NCBI GenBank assembly: GCA_031414805.1 | Contig: JANOQJ010000088.1 | Location: forward strand, 1-64,000 | Length of the DNA: 64,000 bases | DNA from: JAAFIW01 sp031414805 | Lineage (GTDB): Bacteria; Pseudomonadota; Gammaproteobacteria; Burkholderiales; Burkholderiaceae_C | Direction: 5' to 3' | Part shown: positions 17,506-27,958 of the stretch, piece by piece | Position numbering within the stretch: position 1 is the first letter of the stretch | Layout of the letters: every line of letters begins with the position of its first letter | Translations under genes and position numbers: made by a program | Notes under the pieces: model-generated | The model's database searches: none | The model's input: only the letters and a program-made list of their open reading frames with translations | Told to the model about the DNA's origin: nothing

Positions 17506-19941
17506 CTAATCAAACTGCGTGAACCGGCTGGGTGTGGTGGTTTTTTCGCGCAGGTACTGGTAGCGCGGAATATTGTCGCGCAGGGTGCGCAGCGGGTTGG
17601 TGCCCAGGCGGGTGAAGCCGACAAACTCCAGCTGGAACAAAACGCGCTTGTTGGAAGTGGCCGCGCCCGCCGTGGTGGTGCCACTAGCCAGGCGCTCCAG
17701 CACGATGCGGCCCAGCCAGCAACCGGCGTCGTATTCCAGACCGATCACGGTGTCCACCAGTTTTTTCTCTTTCAGGCTCATGTTCAGGCGACCGACGCTG
17801 TACCAGCGACCCTCGCCCTGCCCCTGCCCTGCGCCCAACTCCTGGCCGCGGTCGCCCCAAATGTCGTTGAGCGGCCACTGCCAGCCGATGTCCAGTTGCT
17901 CGCTGACGCCTTGCTGGCGGCGGTACGCGGCACTGACGACGCGGTAATTGCTGGGGCTGTAGCGGCCACTGACCACGGTACGCACCGAGCTTTTGGTCTC
18001 TACGTTGTATTGCACGGTGGCATCGGCCGTCCAGCGTGGGTCCCACGCGAGCCCGGCACCCAGCAGCACATCGCTGACGCCTTTTTTCTCGGGCACACCA
18101 CCGGGCAAGGTCACGCGCTGATCGGCGAAGCGCAGGCGCTGAGCGATGTCAAAGCGCGCCACCTGCACGCCGGTGGGCAGCAAGAAACGCGAGGTCACAC
18201 CCAGCGTCAGCAAGTTGTTGTCGGATATGCGGTCTTGACCACCAAACGCGTTCTCCGTGTAGACGGTGGCGAAGTTGAAGTCGTTGGCGCCCGAGTCGTA
18301 GTTGGGCAGCAGGCTCTGGTCGCGAAACGGCGTGCGGGTGTAGAAGGCCCGCGGCTCCAGGGTCTGCGTCAAGTCTTTGCCAAACCATTGCGTGTCGCGC
18401 TCAAACACCAGTCCCGAATCCACACTGAAGGTGGGCAGCGAGCGGCTGGCGGACATGGCACCGTTGGTCAGCGGGGTTTCAAACTGGTAGCGCGTGCTGT
18501 TCAGCTGCAACTTGGGAATTGCAAACCAGCCGGGCGTGCGCCACGGGTAGCTGATCTGGGCCTGCCCGTAGCTGCGCCGCGCATTTGGCTGGCCCGTGAG
18601 CACGCGGTCGGAGCGAAAACGGGTGGTGTCCAGGTCGGCCTGCATTTCGAAGCCGGCCACATTGGGGTTCAGGTAGCGGCCAGCCAGTTGCGGGCTGCGG
18701 TCATACGGCGGCAAGATGGGCGACGTGACGTCTTGCAAGGTTTGCCATTTCAGGCTGCGCAGACTGGCGGAGTAATTGCCCTGTGCCCACGACAGTTTCA
18801 TGTCGTTGGACAGCAGGCGCTGGGTCAGGGACGTGCCGCTGCGGGCAAAGTCGCGCCAGTAGTTGTCATCACTCACCCGGTTCAAGTTCACATTCAGCCC
18901 CAGCGTGCCCACGCCCGGCACACCGGTTTGCAGCAACGCATCGTGCACCACCGATGCGCCCCAGCGGGAGCGGTCGCGCAGCTTGTCGCTGGGCATGAAG
19001 TTCAGCCGGGTCTGGCCCTGGTAGTCGTTTTCCAGGTAGCGGAATTCACCACCCAGGTCCACACCGCGTTTGGTCAACCAGGCCGGAAAGAAAGTAGCGT
19101 CACGGTTGGGTGCAATGTTCCAGTAGTACGGCTGGGTGATTTCCACGCCATTGAGGTTGTCCACCCCGATGGTGGGTGGCAAAAAGCCCGATTTGCGTTT
19201 GTCCGTCAGAGGGAAACTCATGCTGGGCACCACCAGCAGCGGCACTTCCATGAAGCTGAGTACCGCGTTGGTGGCCTGACCGACTTCCTCTTCCGAATCA
19301 ATGCGCACGCTGGCGGCGCGCAGGATCCAGTCGGGCAGCCAGCTGGGGCCGGGCTGGCGCTTGCAGGTGGTGTAGGTGGCGTTGCGGATGGTAGAGCGCT
19401 TGTCGTCTACAAAATCAATGCGGTCGGCGCTGCCGTGTGCGCCATTCTTGAGCAACTGGTAACTTGGCTGGAGGAAAAAGCCCTCAAACGCATCGACTTT
19501 CAGCTCCAGTTGCGGCCCTTCAAATAGGTCGCCCGCGCGGTTGATGCGCACATTGCCATTGGCCCGAACCCGGTCGTCGGGCTGGTAGTACTCCAGGCGG
19601 TCGGCGCGAATGACGGTGTCGCCCCGGCGCAGCTCCACGTTGCCCTCGAGCACGGTTTCCAGGTCGGGCCGTCCCGAGGCGCTGTCGCTGGTGGTGAAGG
19701 TGGGCAAAGCGCCACGCTCGCCGTCGGGCACCACCGGGCGCAACTCGAGGCTGGGCATCAGGCGCAAGGCGTCAGCGGGCTGCGTCGCGGGTGACGGTTC
19801 TGGCTGGGCTGGCCCCGGCGTGGTCTGGACAGGCTGAGCCTGCGCCGCTTGACCAACCACCACCAGCACCACGGCTGCAACCGGATGGAGGGGAAAACGG
19901 CTGCCAGGGGACGGTGTGCGATTGAAAGCGGAGCGTGTCAC
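17506..19941 (-). CDS. lptD: LPS-assembly outer-membrane protein LptD
   Basis: LptD is the outer-membrane barrel that inserts lipopolysaccharide into the outer leaflet together with LptE. The 811-residue protein has an export signal (HPVAAVVLVVVGQAAQAQ), a low-complexity proline-rich stretch, the LptA-like periplasmic domain (about 70-230, with LEGNVELRRGDTVIRADRLEYYQPDDRVRANG features), and the LptD C-terminal barrel (about 300-800). Cysteines are present in TTCKRQPGPSW and YDAGCWLGR, fitting the disulfides that join the domains. It heads the leftward lptD-surA-rsmA operon and is divergent from amgK with 62 bases between them. Confidence 0.96.
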   Translation of the reverse strand: MTRSAFNRTPSPGSRFPLHPVAAVVLVVVGQAAQAQPVQTTPGPAQPEPSPATQPADALRLMPSLELRPVVPDGERGALPTFTTSDSASGRPDLETVLEGNVELRRGDTVIRADRLEYYQPDDRVRANGNVRINRAGDLFEGPQLELKVDAFEGFFLQPSYQLLKNGAHGSADRIDFVDDKRSTIRNATYTTCKRQPGPSWLPDWILRAASVRIDSEEEVGQATNAVLSFMEVPLLVVPSMSFPLTDKRKSGFLPPTIGVDNLNGVEITQPYYWNIAPNRDATFFPAWLTKRGVDLGGEFRYLENDYQGQTRLNFMPSDKLRDRSRWGASVVHDALLQTGVPGVGTLGLNVNLNRVSDDNYWRDFARSGTSLTQRLLSNDMKLSWAQGNYSASLRSLKWQTLQDVTSPILPPYDRSPQLAGRYLNPNVAGFEMQADLDTTRFRSDRVLTGQPNARRSYGQAQISYPWRTPGWFAIPKLQLNSTRYQFETPLTNGAMSASRSLPTFSVDSGLVFERDTQWFGKDLTQTLEPRAFYTRTPFRDQSLLPNYDSGANDFNFATVYTENAFGGQDRISDNNLLTLGVTSRFLLPTGVQVARFDIAQRLRFADQRVTLPGGVPEKKGVSDVLLGAGLAWDPRWTADATVQYNVETKSSVRTVVSGRYSPSNYRVVSAAYRRQQGVSEQLDIGWQWPLNDIWGDRGQELGAGQGQGEGRWYSVGRLNMSLKEKKLVDTVIGLEYDAGCWLGRIVLERLASGTTTAGAATSNKRVLFQLEFVGFTRLGTNPLRTLRDNIPRYQYLREKTTTPSRFTQFD

Positions 19942-20003
19942 AGTGCGAGGGGCTTGGGAGGGGCGGGTCTTACCGATAAGCCCGTTCGTACAATCGATTA
20001 TCC

Positions 20004-21089
20004 ATGACCCACCCGACCGAACCGACCACTGTCTCCAACCCCATTGTGTGGGCCGATCACGAGCGACAAACGGCGTTCAACAAATGGCTGGCCACGGTCA
20101 GCGGCCCACAGGCATTGATGCCCGAAAGCCTACGCAGTGCCTCGGCCGACGCCAGTTTTCGCCGTTACTTTCGCATTGATCAGGCCGCAGGCGGCAGCCG
20201 CATCATCATGGACGCGCCGCCCACGCTGGAAGACTGCAAACCGTTTGTCAATGTGGCTGCGTTGATGCGCCAGGCCGGCTTGCAAGTGCCAGACGTCCTG
20301 GCGTGGGACGAAACCCAGGGCTTTATGCTGCTCAGTGATGTGGGTCAGCACACCATGATGCAGGTGCTGAAGCCAGACGAGCCGCAGGCCAATCAGGCTT
20401 TGTTTCTGCAAGCGGCCGATGAGTTGGTGCGCTGGCAACTGGCTTCCCAGCCCGGCGTGCTGCCCGTCTACGACGCGCCGCTGCTGACCCGCGAACTGGC
20501 CTTGTTTCCCGACTGGTACATCGCGCGCCACCGCGCGGTGGTGCTGAGCGACAAGCACCAAGCCATTCTGGACAAAGCGTTGCAACTGATTGTTCAGCGA
20601 AATCTCGCCGCCGCCAGCGTCTATGTGCACCGCGATTTCATGCCCCGGAATTTGATGATGCCCACGGGAGACAACACCCGCCTGTCGATCCTGGACTTTC
20701 AGGACGCTGTCTATGGCCCCATCACCTACGACATTGCCAGCCTGATGCGCGACGCCTTCATTAGCTGGGACGAGGAATTCGTGCTGGACATCACGGTGCG
20801 CTACTGGCAGCGCGCCCAGAAAGCCGGGCTGCCGGTCGACGCGGACTTTGGCGACTTTTACCGCGCGGTGGAGTGGATGGGCTTGCAGCGCCATTTGAAA
20901 ATAGCGGGCATTTTTGCCCGCATCACCCTGCGGGACGGCAAACCCAAATACCTGGCTGACACGCCACGCTTCATCGGCTACATCCGCGCCACCTGTAACC
21001 GCTACCGCGAGCTGGGGCCGCTGCTGCAGGTGATTGACCACATCGAAGGCACGCAGGCTGCCACGGGTTACGCGTTTGGGCGCGTGTAG
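20004..21089 (+). CDS. amgK: Cell-wall sugar kinase AmgK-like (aminoglycoside phosphotransferase family)
   Basis: The 361-residue protein is a phosphotransferase-fold kinase with the catalytic VYVHRDFMPRNLMM loop (near 212-225) and the metal-binding LDFQDAVYGP. In Pseudomonas, AmgK phosphorylates N-acetylmuramate and N-acetylglucosamine at the anomeric position in a cell-wall recycling bypass, and its gene lies next to lptD, as here. The nucleotidyltransferase partner MurU, which normally follows, is absent from this window. The next gene is rsmE. The assignment rests on fold plus location and is therefore probable rather than certain. Confidence 0.82.
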   Translation: MTHPTEPTTVSNPIVWADHERQTAFNKWLATVSGPQALMPESLRSASADASFRRYFRIDQAAGGSRIIMDAPPTLEDCKPFVNVAALMRQAGLQVPDVLAWDETQGFMLLSDVGQHTMMQVLKPDEPQANQALFLQAADELVRWQLASQPGVLPVYDAPLLTRELALFPDWYIARHRAVVLSDKHQAILDKALQLIVQRNLAAASVYVHRDFMPRNLMMPTGDNTRLSILDFQDAVYGPITYDIASLMRDAFISWDEEFVLDITVRYWQRAQKAGLPVDADFGDFYRAVEWMGLQRHLKIAGIFARITLRDGKPKYLADTPRFIGYIRATCNRYRELGPLLQVIDHIEGTQAATGYAFGRV

Positions 21090-21109
21090 TGCTGTTTGTG
21101 GCACTTTTA

Positions 21110-21147
21110 GGCCTCTAGCCCTTGTAAATACTGCTCAAGCAGCTATT
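21110..21147 (-). repeat. Dispersed repeat copy, intergenic, reverse orientation
   Basis: Read on the minus strand this copy gives AATAGCTGCTTGAGCAGTAT then TTACAAGGGCTAGAGGCC. It lies between amgK and rsmE. Confidence 0.9.
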
Positions 21148-21173
21148 GAATTAATAGCAAAATAAAACAAACC

Positions 21174-21908
21174 ATGCCCCGTTTTCACTGCCCCACCCCG
21201 CTGCATACGGGCTTGAGTCTGGATCTGCCGCCCAGCGCCGCTCGGCACGTGCAGGTGCTGCGACTGCAGCCGGGCAGCGCCATCACCCTGTTCAACGGCG
21301 AGGGCGGTGAATACGCCGCGCAGGTTGAACTCATGGGGCGAAGCGACGTGCGCGTGACGGTGGGCGCGCATGACCCGGTGGCGCGTGAAGCAGCCCGCGC
21401 CGTCCACCTGTTGGTGGGTATGCCCACCAACGAGCGCATGGACTGGCTGGTGGAAAAAGCCACCGAACTGGGTGCCGCCAGCATCACGCCCCTGGTAACC
21501 GAGCGCACCGTGCTCAAGCTGTCCGGCGAGCGGGCCGATAAAAAACGCGCCCACTGGCAGGCTATTGCGGTGGCGGCCTGCGAGCAGTGCGGGCGCAACC
21601 GGGTGCCGGTGGTGCATGCGGTGCGGGCTTTTGGCGCGGAAATAACGACAGGTTTGGCTGCGACCACCCCGCAGCGTTGGGTCCTCAGCCTGAGCCCGCA
21701 GGCGCAAAGCCTTCATGGCTTGCTCACGGCGGCTGCGCCACCGGCTGTCACCCTGCTGTCCGGGCCCGAAGGCGGCTTGAGCGCAGCCGAGGAGGCCCAG
21801 GCCCTGGCGCAGGGCTATGCTGCGCTGTCGCTGGGTCAGCGCACACTGCGCGCTGAAACCGCACCGCTGGCTGCCTTGGCTGCGATTGACTTGTTACTCC
21901 TGAATTAA
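21174..21908 (+). CDS. rsmE: 16S rRNA (uracil1498-N3)-methyltransferase RsmE
   Basis: RsmE methylates N3 of U1498 in 16S rRNA on assembled 30S subunits. The 244-residue protein has an N-terminal PUA-like domain (1-75, with HVQVLRLQPGSAITLFNGEGGEY) and a SPOUT-fold domain with the knot motifs LLSGPEGGLSAAEEAQA (about 196-212) and LGQRTLRAETAPLAALAAI (about 221-239). The stop codon TAA and the last leucine/asparagine codons lie at the edge of a dispersed repeat copy, so the C-terminus has been set by that repeat. Confidence 0.95.
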   Translation: MPRFHCPTPLHTGLSLDLPPSAARHVQVLRLQPGSAITLFNGEGGEYAAQVELMGRSDVRVTVGAHDPVAREAARAVHLLVGMPTNERMDWLVEKATELGAASITPLVTERTVLKLSGERADKKRAHWQAIAVAACEQCGRNRVPVVHAVRAFGAEITTGLAATTPQRWVLSLSPQAQSLHGLLTAAAPPAVTLLSGPEGGLSAAEEAQALAQGYAALSLGQRTLRAETAPLAALAAIDLLLLN

Positions 21909-21944
21909 TAGCTGCTTGAGCAGTATTTACAAGGGCTGGAGCCC
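21906..21944 (+). repeat. Dispersed repeat copy at the rsmE stop
   Basis: The full core is followed by TTACAAGGGCTGGAGCCC. The rsmE stop codon (TAA at 21906-21908) is formed by the first bases of the repeat. Confidence 0.88.
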
Positions 21945-21969
21945 GATTTGACATAAAAAGAACCCCACC

Positions 21970-23151
21970 ATGAACCGCAACCTCTGGCTGTTGGCGCTAT
22001 GCCAAGGCCTGTTTCTCACCAACAACGTGACCTTCATCGCCATCAACGGCCTGGTCGGCCTGGCCCTGGCCCCGTTAGGTTGGATGGCGACGTTACCGGT
22101 GATGGGGTACGTCGTGGGCGGGGCGCTGTCGACCGTGCTGGTGGCGCACACGCAAGCGCGGCATGGGCGCAAGCGATCGTTTCAAATGGGCGCGGTGGTG
22201 GCTTTCGTGAGTTGCCTGCTGTGCGCTTGGGCGGCGATTGAAAAACAATTTTGGTGGCTGTGTGCAGCCACGGTGGTGGCGGGTTACTACAACGCCAATG
22301 CACAGTTGTACCGCTTTGTTGCCGCTGAATTGGCCAAGCCTGAAGCGCGAGAAAAAGCCGTCTCCATCGTGATGGCGGGCGGCCTGCTGGGTGCCGTGGC
22401 GGGGCCGAATCTGGCGGCTTACACGCGCACCGCCCTGGGCGTTCCGTTTGCCGGGGCCTATGTGGCGCTGGCGGGGGTGGCGGTCTTGAGTTTGTTGCTG
22501 CTGTCGGTGATTGACTTTCCCCCGCCACCGCCCAAAAACACCGCAGCGGGCGGACGGCCACTGAGCGAAATCATCCGCCAGCCGATCTTCATCGTCGCCG
22601 CGGCCGCCGGGGCTCTGGGTTACGGCGTGATGAACCTGCTGATGGCCGCCACGCCGCTGGCCATGCAGCAATGCGGCCTGCCGTTCTCTGACGCGGCGCT
22701 GGTGCTGCAGTGGCATGTGATTGGCATGTTTGCGCCCGGGTTTTTCACCGGGCACCTGATCAAACGCTTTGGCGCGTTACCCATCATGGGCGTGGGCGTG
22801 GCGCTGAATGCGGCTTGCATTGCGGTGGCCTTGTCGGGCGTGGACTTGCATCAGTTTCTGCTGGCATTGTTGATGCTGGGCGTGGGCTGGAATTTTTTGT
22901 TCACGGGCAGCACCACCCTGTCGCTGCAGGCCTTTCGGCCAGAAGAAAAAGACCGGGCACAGGGCGCTTTGAACTTTTGCGTGTTTGCCACCTTGGCTGT
23001 GACCTCGCTGGCCTCAGGCGTGCTGGTCACGACGCAGGGCTGGGCGCTGCTGAATTGGGGGTCGCTGCTGCCGGTGGCGGTGACAGCGGGGGCGCTGGTC
23101 TGGCTTGCAGTTGTCACCCGGCGCGTCCAGAATGCACCGTCGGTTAGCTAA
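21970..23151 (+). CDS. Major facilitator superfamily transporter
   Basis: The 393-residue protein has about twelve hydrophobic segments, with a cytosolic motif VAHTQARHGRKRSFQMGA after the second helix (the MFS GxxxDRxGRR/K position) and a long hydrophilic centre (PPPPPKNTAAGGRPLSEI) joining the two halves. The second half includes GHLIKRFGALPIMGVG, the repeated motif. Such proteins resemble the YnfM/arabinose-efflux type of exporters, but the substrate is unknown. It follows rsmE by 61 bases across a repeat copy and precedes a YidB-like gene by 25 bases. Confidence 0.9.
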   Translation: MNRNLWLLALCQGLFLTNNVTFIAINGLVGLALAPLGWMATLPVMGYVVGGALSTVLVAHTQARHGRKRSFQMGAVVAFVSCLLCAWAAIEKQFWWLCAATVVAGYYNANAQLYRFVAAELAKPEAREKAVSIVMAGGLLGAVAGPNLAAYTRTALGVPFAGAYVALAGVAVLSLLLLSVIDFPPPPPKNTAAGGRPLSEIIRQPIFIVAAAAGALGYGVMNLLMAATPLAMQQCGLPFSDAALVLQWHVIGMFAPGFFTGHLIKRFGALPIMGVGVALNAACIAVALSGVDLHQFLLALLMLGVGWNFLFTGSTTLSLQAFRPEEKDRAQGALNFCVFATLAVTSLASGVLVTTQGWALLNWGSLLPVAVTAGALVWLAVVTRRVQNAPSVS

Positions 23152-23176
23152 ATCGACTTAACTTCAGGAGCACAGC

Positions 23177-23644
23177 ATGGGATTATTGGATTCGGTTTTA
23201 GGCGCAGTCGCGGGACAAATGGGTGGGCAACAAAATCAGGCGGCGGCTGGTGGGCTGGGTGGCATTTTGAGCATGGTGGCCAACAACCCACAGATGCTGC
23301 AGGTCATCACCGGCATGCTGGGTAACGACGGCCAGCAAGGTGGCCTGGGCGGCTTGATGGACAAATTCCAGCAGGCTGGCATGGGCGACGTGATGGGCTC
23401 CTGGGTGGGCGGTGGCCAGAATCAAGCCATCAATGGCGACCAGCTCAGCCAGGTGCTGGGTGGCGATGCGCTCAGCAGCATTGCCGAACGACTGGGCATG
23501 TCGCAAGGCGACGCGGCGGGCCAACTGTCGCAAATTCTGCCGGGGCTGATTGACCAGCTCACACCGCAAGGTCAGGCACCTGCCGGTGGCCTGGGTAACA
23601 GCGGTGATTTGATGGGAATGCTGGGTGGTTTGCTATCTAAATAA
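23177..23644 (+). CDS. YidB-like DUF937 family protein
   Basis: This 155-residue protein is rich in glycine, glutamine and methionine, with a start (MGLLDSVLGAVAG) and a C-terminal half (DQLSQVLGGDALSSIAERLGMSQGDAAGQLSQILPGLIDQLTPQG pattern) typical of YidB/DUF937 proteins. Their function is not established. An AGGAG-type ribosome site (CAGGAG) lies 7-8 bases before the ATG. The TAA stop at 23642-23644 belongs to a dispersed repeat copy, so the last residues (GGLLSK) border that element. Confidence 0.9.
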   Translation: MGLLDSVLGAVAGQMGGQQNQAAAGGLGGILSMVANNPQMLQVITGMLGNDGQQGGLGGLMDKFQQAGMGDVMGSWVGGGQNQAINGDQLSQVLGGDALSSIAERLGMSQGDAAGQLSQILPGLIDQLTPQGQAPAGGLGNSGDLMGMLGGLLSK

Positions 23645-23680
23645 TAGCTGTTTGAGCAGTATTGATAAGGGCTGACGGCT
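23642..23680 (+). repeat. Dispersed repeat copy at the YidB-like gene stop
   Basis: The core is AATAGCTGTTTGAGCAGTAT with one change from consensus, followed by TGATAAGGGCTGACGGCTC. It begins within the stop codon of the preceding gene and ends about 30 bases before the end of the opposing lipase gene. Confidence 0.88.
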
Positions 23681-23713
23681 CTTATCATCAAAATTTTGGC
23701 AACTGGGTGCGCG

Positions 23714-24667
23714 CTACTCGCTACCCATGGGCGTAAATTCTGTGGGCATCATGCTGCGGCTGACAGGGGCTTGCTTGAAGTGCAGATCCAGCCACTGGCA
23801 CAGCTGGTCAAACACCTGTGCCCTGCGCACTTCGTTGAACAGCTCGTGATACAGGTCGGGAAAGCATTTGCTGGTCACCACTGCGCGTGGCGCGGCTTGC
23901 TCGAAGGCCCGGCTGCCTTGCGGATTGACCAGCTTGTCTTGTCCGGCATACATCAGCAAAGTGGGCAGCGTCCATTGCGCCGCTCGGGCCACCACGGCAG
24001 GGCCTGTGTCGGCAATGAACCGTGCCAGACGCCCCGATATCCGGTCGTGAACCAACGGGTCGTTTTGGTACGCCTGGATGACCGCAGCGTCGTGTGAAAT
24101 GTATTGGCTGTCCAGGCCGTTGCTCAAGGTCAGGTTCGGTGCCACGCGGGGCACGATGGACAGCAGCAATTTTTGAAACAAACCGAGCCCCGCGTCCAGC
24201 GCGGGTGACGACAAAATCAGGCCGTTCAGTGGCGGTTTGAATCGGCCGCTCGCGCCCCCCATGCCGGGCGTCTGGGACATCAGCGACACATAACGCGCTG
24301 CCACCAGACCCCCCATGCTGTGCCCCAGCAACAACAGCGGCACGTCCGCATCCATTCGGCCCCGCGTGCTTTCCACCACATCGGCCAGGTCTTCAATCAA
24401 GCGGTTGTCGTGCGGCAACGTGCCGCGCACACCCGCCGAGTCGCCATGGCCGTAGTGGTCGTAGCCGCGCACCGCGAAACCCCAGTCGTTCAGCTGGCGG
24501 GCCACATGGTCGTAGCGACCCGCGTGCTCACCCAGCCCGTGCACGATGAGCACCACACCGCGCAAAGCGCCTTCGTGCCCGGCCACGGGCCAGTCTTGCA
24601 CGGCCAGGTTGTCACCTTGTACCGACGTGTAGGTGGACAGGGTGGAGTCGTTGGTGTCGCTGGCCAT
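23714..24667 (-). CDS. Monoacylglycerol lipase/lysophospholipase-type alpha/beta hydrolase
   Basis: A serine hydrolase of the Hydrolase_4 family (lysophospholipase L2/monoacylglycerol lipase type). The oxyanion-region motif VHGLGEHAGRYD, the nucleophile elbow LLGHSMGG, an acid in YAGQDKLVNPQGS and the histidine in PDLYHELFNE make a full triad. The start is set at the ATG at 24667 because homology begins right after it (SVQGDNLAVQDW); the frame is open to 24949 but the upstream codons look non-coding. There is no signal peptide. It follows the M20 peptidase gene by 68 bases on the same strand. Confidence 0.9.
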   Translation of the reverse strand: MASDTNDSTLSTYTSVQGDNLAVQDWPVAGHEGALRGVVLIVHGLGEHAGRYDHVARQLNDWGFAVRGYDHYGHGDSAGVRGTLPHDNRLIEDLADVVESTRGRMDADVPLLLLGHSMGGLVAARYVSLMSQTPGMGGASGRFKPPLNGLILSSPALDAGLGLFQKLLLSIVPRVAPNLTLSNGLDSQYISHDAAVIQAYQNDPLVHDRISGRLARFIADTGPAVVARAAQWTLPTLLMYAGQDKLVNPQGSRAFEQAAPRAVVTSKCFPDLYHELFNEVRRAQVFDQLCQWLDLHFKQAPVSRSMMPTEFTPMGSE

Positions 24668-24735
24668 AACGCTTGGGTGTTGGGGAGGTGTTCTAAAAAC
24701 GTTTGGGCTTAAGCAGTCGATTGCGCAGATGGTAC

Positions 24736-26250
<1,515 letters not shown>

Positions 26251-26340
26251 GGGTGAGCTCCTGAAAGTGGCCGTTCGACAAATAGCCACCACTTTACGCC
26301 GCCTGCACGGCACCACACAGTCACCTGGGTGCTTTGTTGC

Positions 26341-26916
26341 TCAGGCTACGAATTTTTTACTCAGCCATTGCAACAAGACCCGTTGATCAGCCGCAGTGGC
26401 GCGCCGAACCTGTACGAGCAATTTGGTGAGATCCGGACGCTGCAACGTCAAATTCGACGCACCTTCGTTACAGACCGAGCAGATCGCACGCAAGTTACCT
26501 GGCTCGTCTCCTCCACCCAGGCTTTTGTCGATGACGTGCCCAATATGCAGCCTCGTTTTACGGGTTGCATCGTAAGGATGTACTTCGCCAGCGACAGCGC
26601 CGCACATCTGGCAAGTGAATCCATTGCGATCCAGCACAAAGGCTCGCGCTTCTTTGGAGATTTCCCGTGCAAAAGCGGGGCGGGGCTTGCCACTTTCCAA
26701 TAGGTATTGCCCAGGTTTGAGTTGCGCGCGGTCGTTATGGGTCTGGATTAAGTAACCTTCCTCATTGCGCAACTCACGGACGCGGCGCGCCCATTCGCTG
26801 ATGCCGCCAGCCACGGCACGCAGCTCCTCGGAGTCCACAACACGCCCCAAATTGGCCAGGAAATGCGCGCGCAACTTGGCTCTTGCCCCGCGCGAAACTT
26901 TGGCGTTGGTCGTCAT
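26341..26916 (-). CDS. HNH endonuclease, probable cognate restriction enzyme
   Basis: The 191-residue protein has a C-terminal HNH nuclease domain: CQMCGAVAGEVHPYD, LHIGHVIDKSLGGGDEPGNLRAICSVCNEG, giving the two CxxC pairs for structural zinc and the H...N catalytic pattern. The N-terminal 90 residues (FLANLGRVVDSEELRAVAG, SEWARRVRELRNEEGYLIQTH) form a winged-helix-like region that could read DNA. Its start overlaps the stop of a C5-cytosine methyltransferase gene by 4 bases (ATGA at 26913-26916), so it is most likely the restriction half of a type II system. Target sequence unknown. Confidence 0.88.
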   Translation of the reverse strand: MTTNAKVSRGARAKLRAHFLANLGRVVDSEELRAVAGGISEWARRVRELRNEEGYLIQTHNDRAQLKPGQYLLESGKPRPAFAREISKEARAFVLDRNGFTCQMCGAVAGEVHPYDATRKTRLHIGHVIDKSLGGGDEPGNLRAICSVCNEGASNLTLQRPDLTKLLVQVRRATAADQRVLLQWLSKKFVA

Positions 26917-27872
26917 GCCGCCCTGCGCAAGACTCGGCCAGCCGCCGCTGTTTCGATGGCCAGGGCGATTTGACCGCTAACGGCCTGGGCGACAGGTGGC
27001 GGAAATGCATTTCCTACTTGGCGATAGCTAGTCGTTTTCTTACCGAAAAGCGCCCAGTCATCGGGAAAACCCTGAACCCGCGCGCACATGCGAACCGTTA
27101 GCCGGGGCATTCCAACAAAGTCTGCGTCAGGTGCAGCATCGGCCAGACTGCGGCCTTCTACACCCAGGCTAGCCCAAGCCGCTCGAGCTCGTGTGGGACC
27201 CAAGTCAGGCCCTCCATGTTTTTTGCTGCCTCCCACCAACGTAGGTGCGATGTCGTTCGCACGCCTGCGCCAAGCATCAGCGCCACGCCAGCCGTTAGCC
27301 GCCATCAAGTCGTGTAGCAACTGGCCCACGGTCGGAGGCAGCCGCATGATCGGTGCAGGCCACTGAAAGTGCTGAGCCACGTCTTTTCGCAGGGCCACAA
27401 AAACCACGCGTGGGCGCAGTTGGCAAACTCCAAAGTCCGATGCGTTGAACAAATGCCAGTCGGTCCAATAGCCCAGAGCCTGCAATTGCGCAGCAATCTT
27501 TTGCCGGTAATCCACAAAAACCGCGTCTAACAAACCTCGGACATTTTCCAACATCACGGCTTGTGGACGGGTTTCATCAACCACCCGAATAGCCTGAGGA
27601 AACAAATCGCGCGCGTCCTGCTCGCCTAATTGTTGGCCCGCTTTTGAAAAGGGCGGGCATGGGACGCCGCCGGCCACCAAGTCCACCCCTTGATAAGGGC
27701 GTGCATCGAACGCCGCCACGTCACCCTCGATCACATTCCATGCTGGACGATTCAAGCGCAGGGTGCTACAGGCCGCAGCATCCAGTTCGACCAACGCTTC
27801 ATGTTCAAAGCCTGAACGCTCCAGACCCAAGGCTTGACCGCCCGCGCCGGCACACATTTCTAATGAGTTCAT
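26913..27872 (-). CDS. DNA (cytosine-5)-methyltransferase
   Basis: The enzyme transfers methyl groups to C5 of cytosine. The 319-residue protein has motif I MCAGAGGQALGLERSGF (6-22), catalytic motif IV GGVPCPPFS with C72, motif VI ENVRG (109-113), motif VIII QLRPRVVFVAL and motif X YRQVGNAFPPPVA near the end. The usual PCQPFS reads PCPPFS here, a variant seen in some members. The target-recognition region between VIII and X is short. It is followed directly by an HNH nuclease gene, and the pair is a compact type II R-M module between core genes and chrA. Confidence 0.95.
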   Translation of the reverse strand: MNSLEMCAGAGGQALGLERSGFEHEALVELDAAACSTLRLNRPAWNVIEGDVAAFDARPYQGVDLVAGGVPCPPFSKAGQQLGEQDARDLFPQAIRVVDETRPQAVMLENVRGLLDAVFVDYRQKIAAQLQALGYWTDWHLFNASDFGVCQLRPRVVFVALRKDVAQHFQWPAPIMRLPPTVGQLLHDLMAANGWRGADAWRRRANDIAPTLVGGSKKHGGPDLGPTRARAAWASLGVEGRSLADAAPDADFVGMPRLTVRMCARVQGFPDDWALFGKKTTSYRQVGNAFPPPVAQAVSGQIALAIETAAAGRVLRRAA

Positions 27873-27958
27873 GTTTGGATCGTTTGCTAGATAAATCTGA
27901 TCTGTTGGTCACGCTTTGCAGAGTCACTGACAAGCATTAAGACGCAGCACTTTACCCC

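Noticed and set aside
17896..19527. A 543-residue plus-strand open frame
   Set aside because: It lies entirely opposite lptD, whose barrel sequence explains the codon pattern; the plus-strand product is rich in Gly, Val, His and Gln with no recognisable fold.
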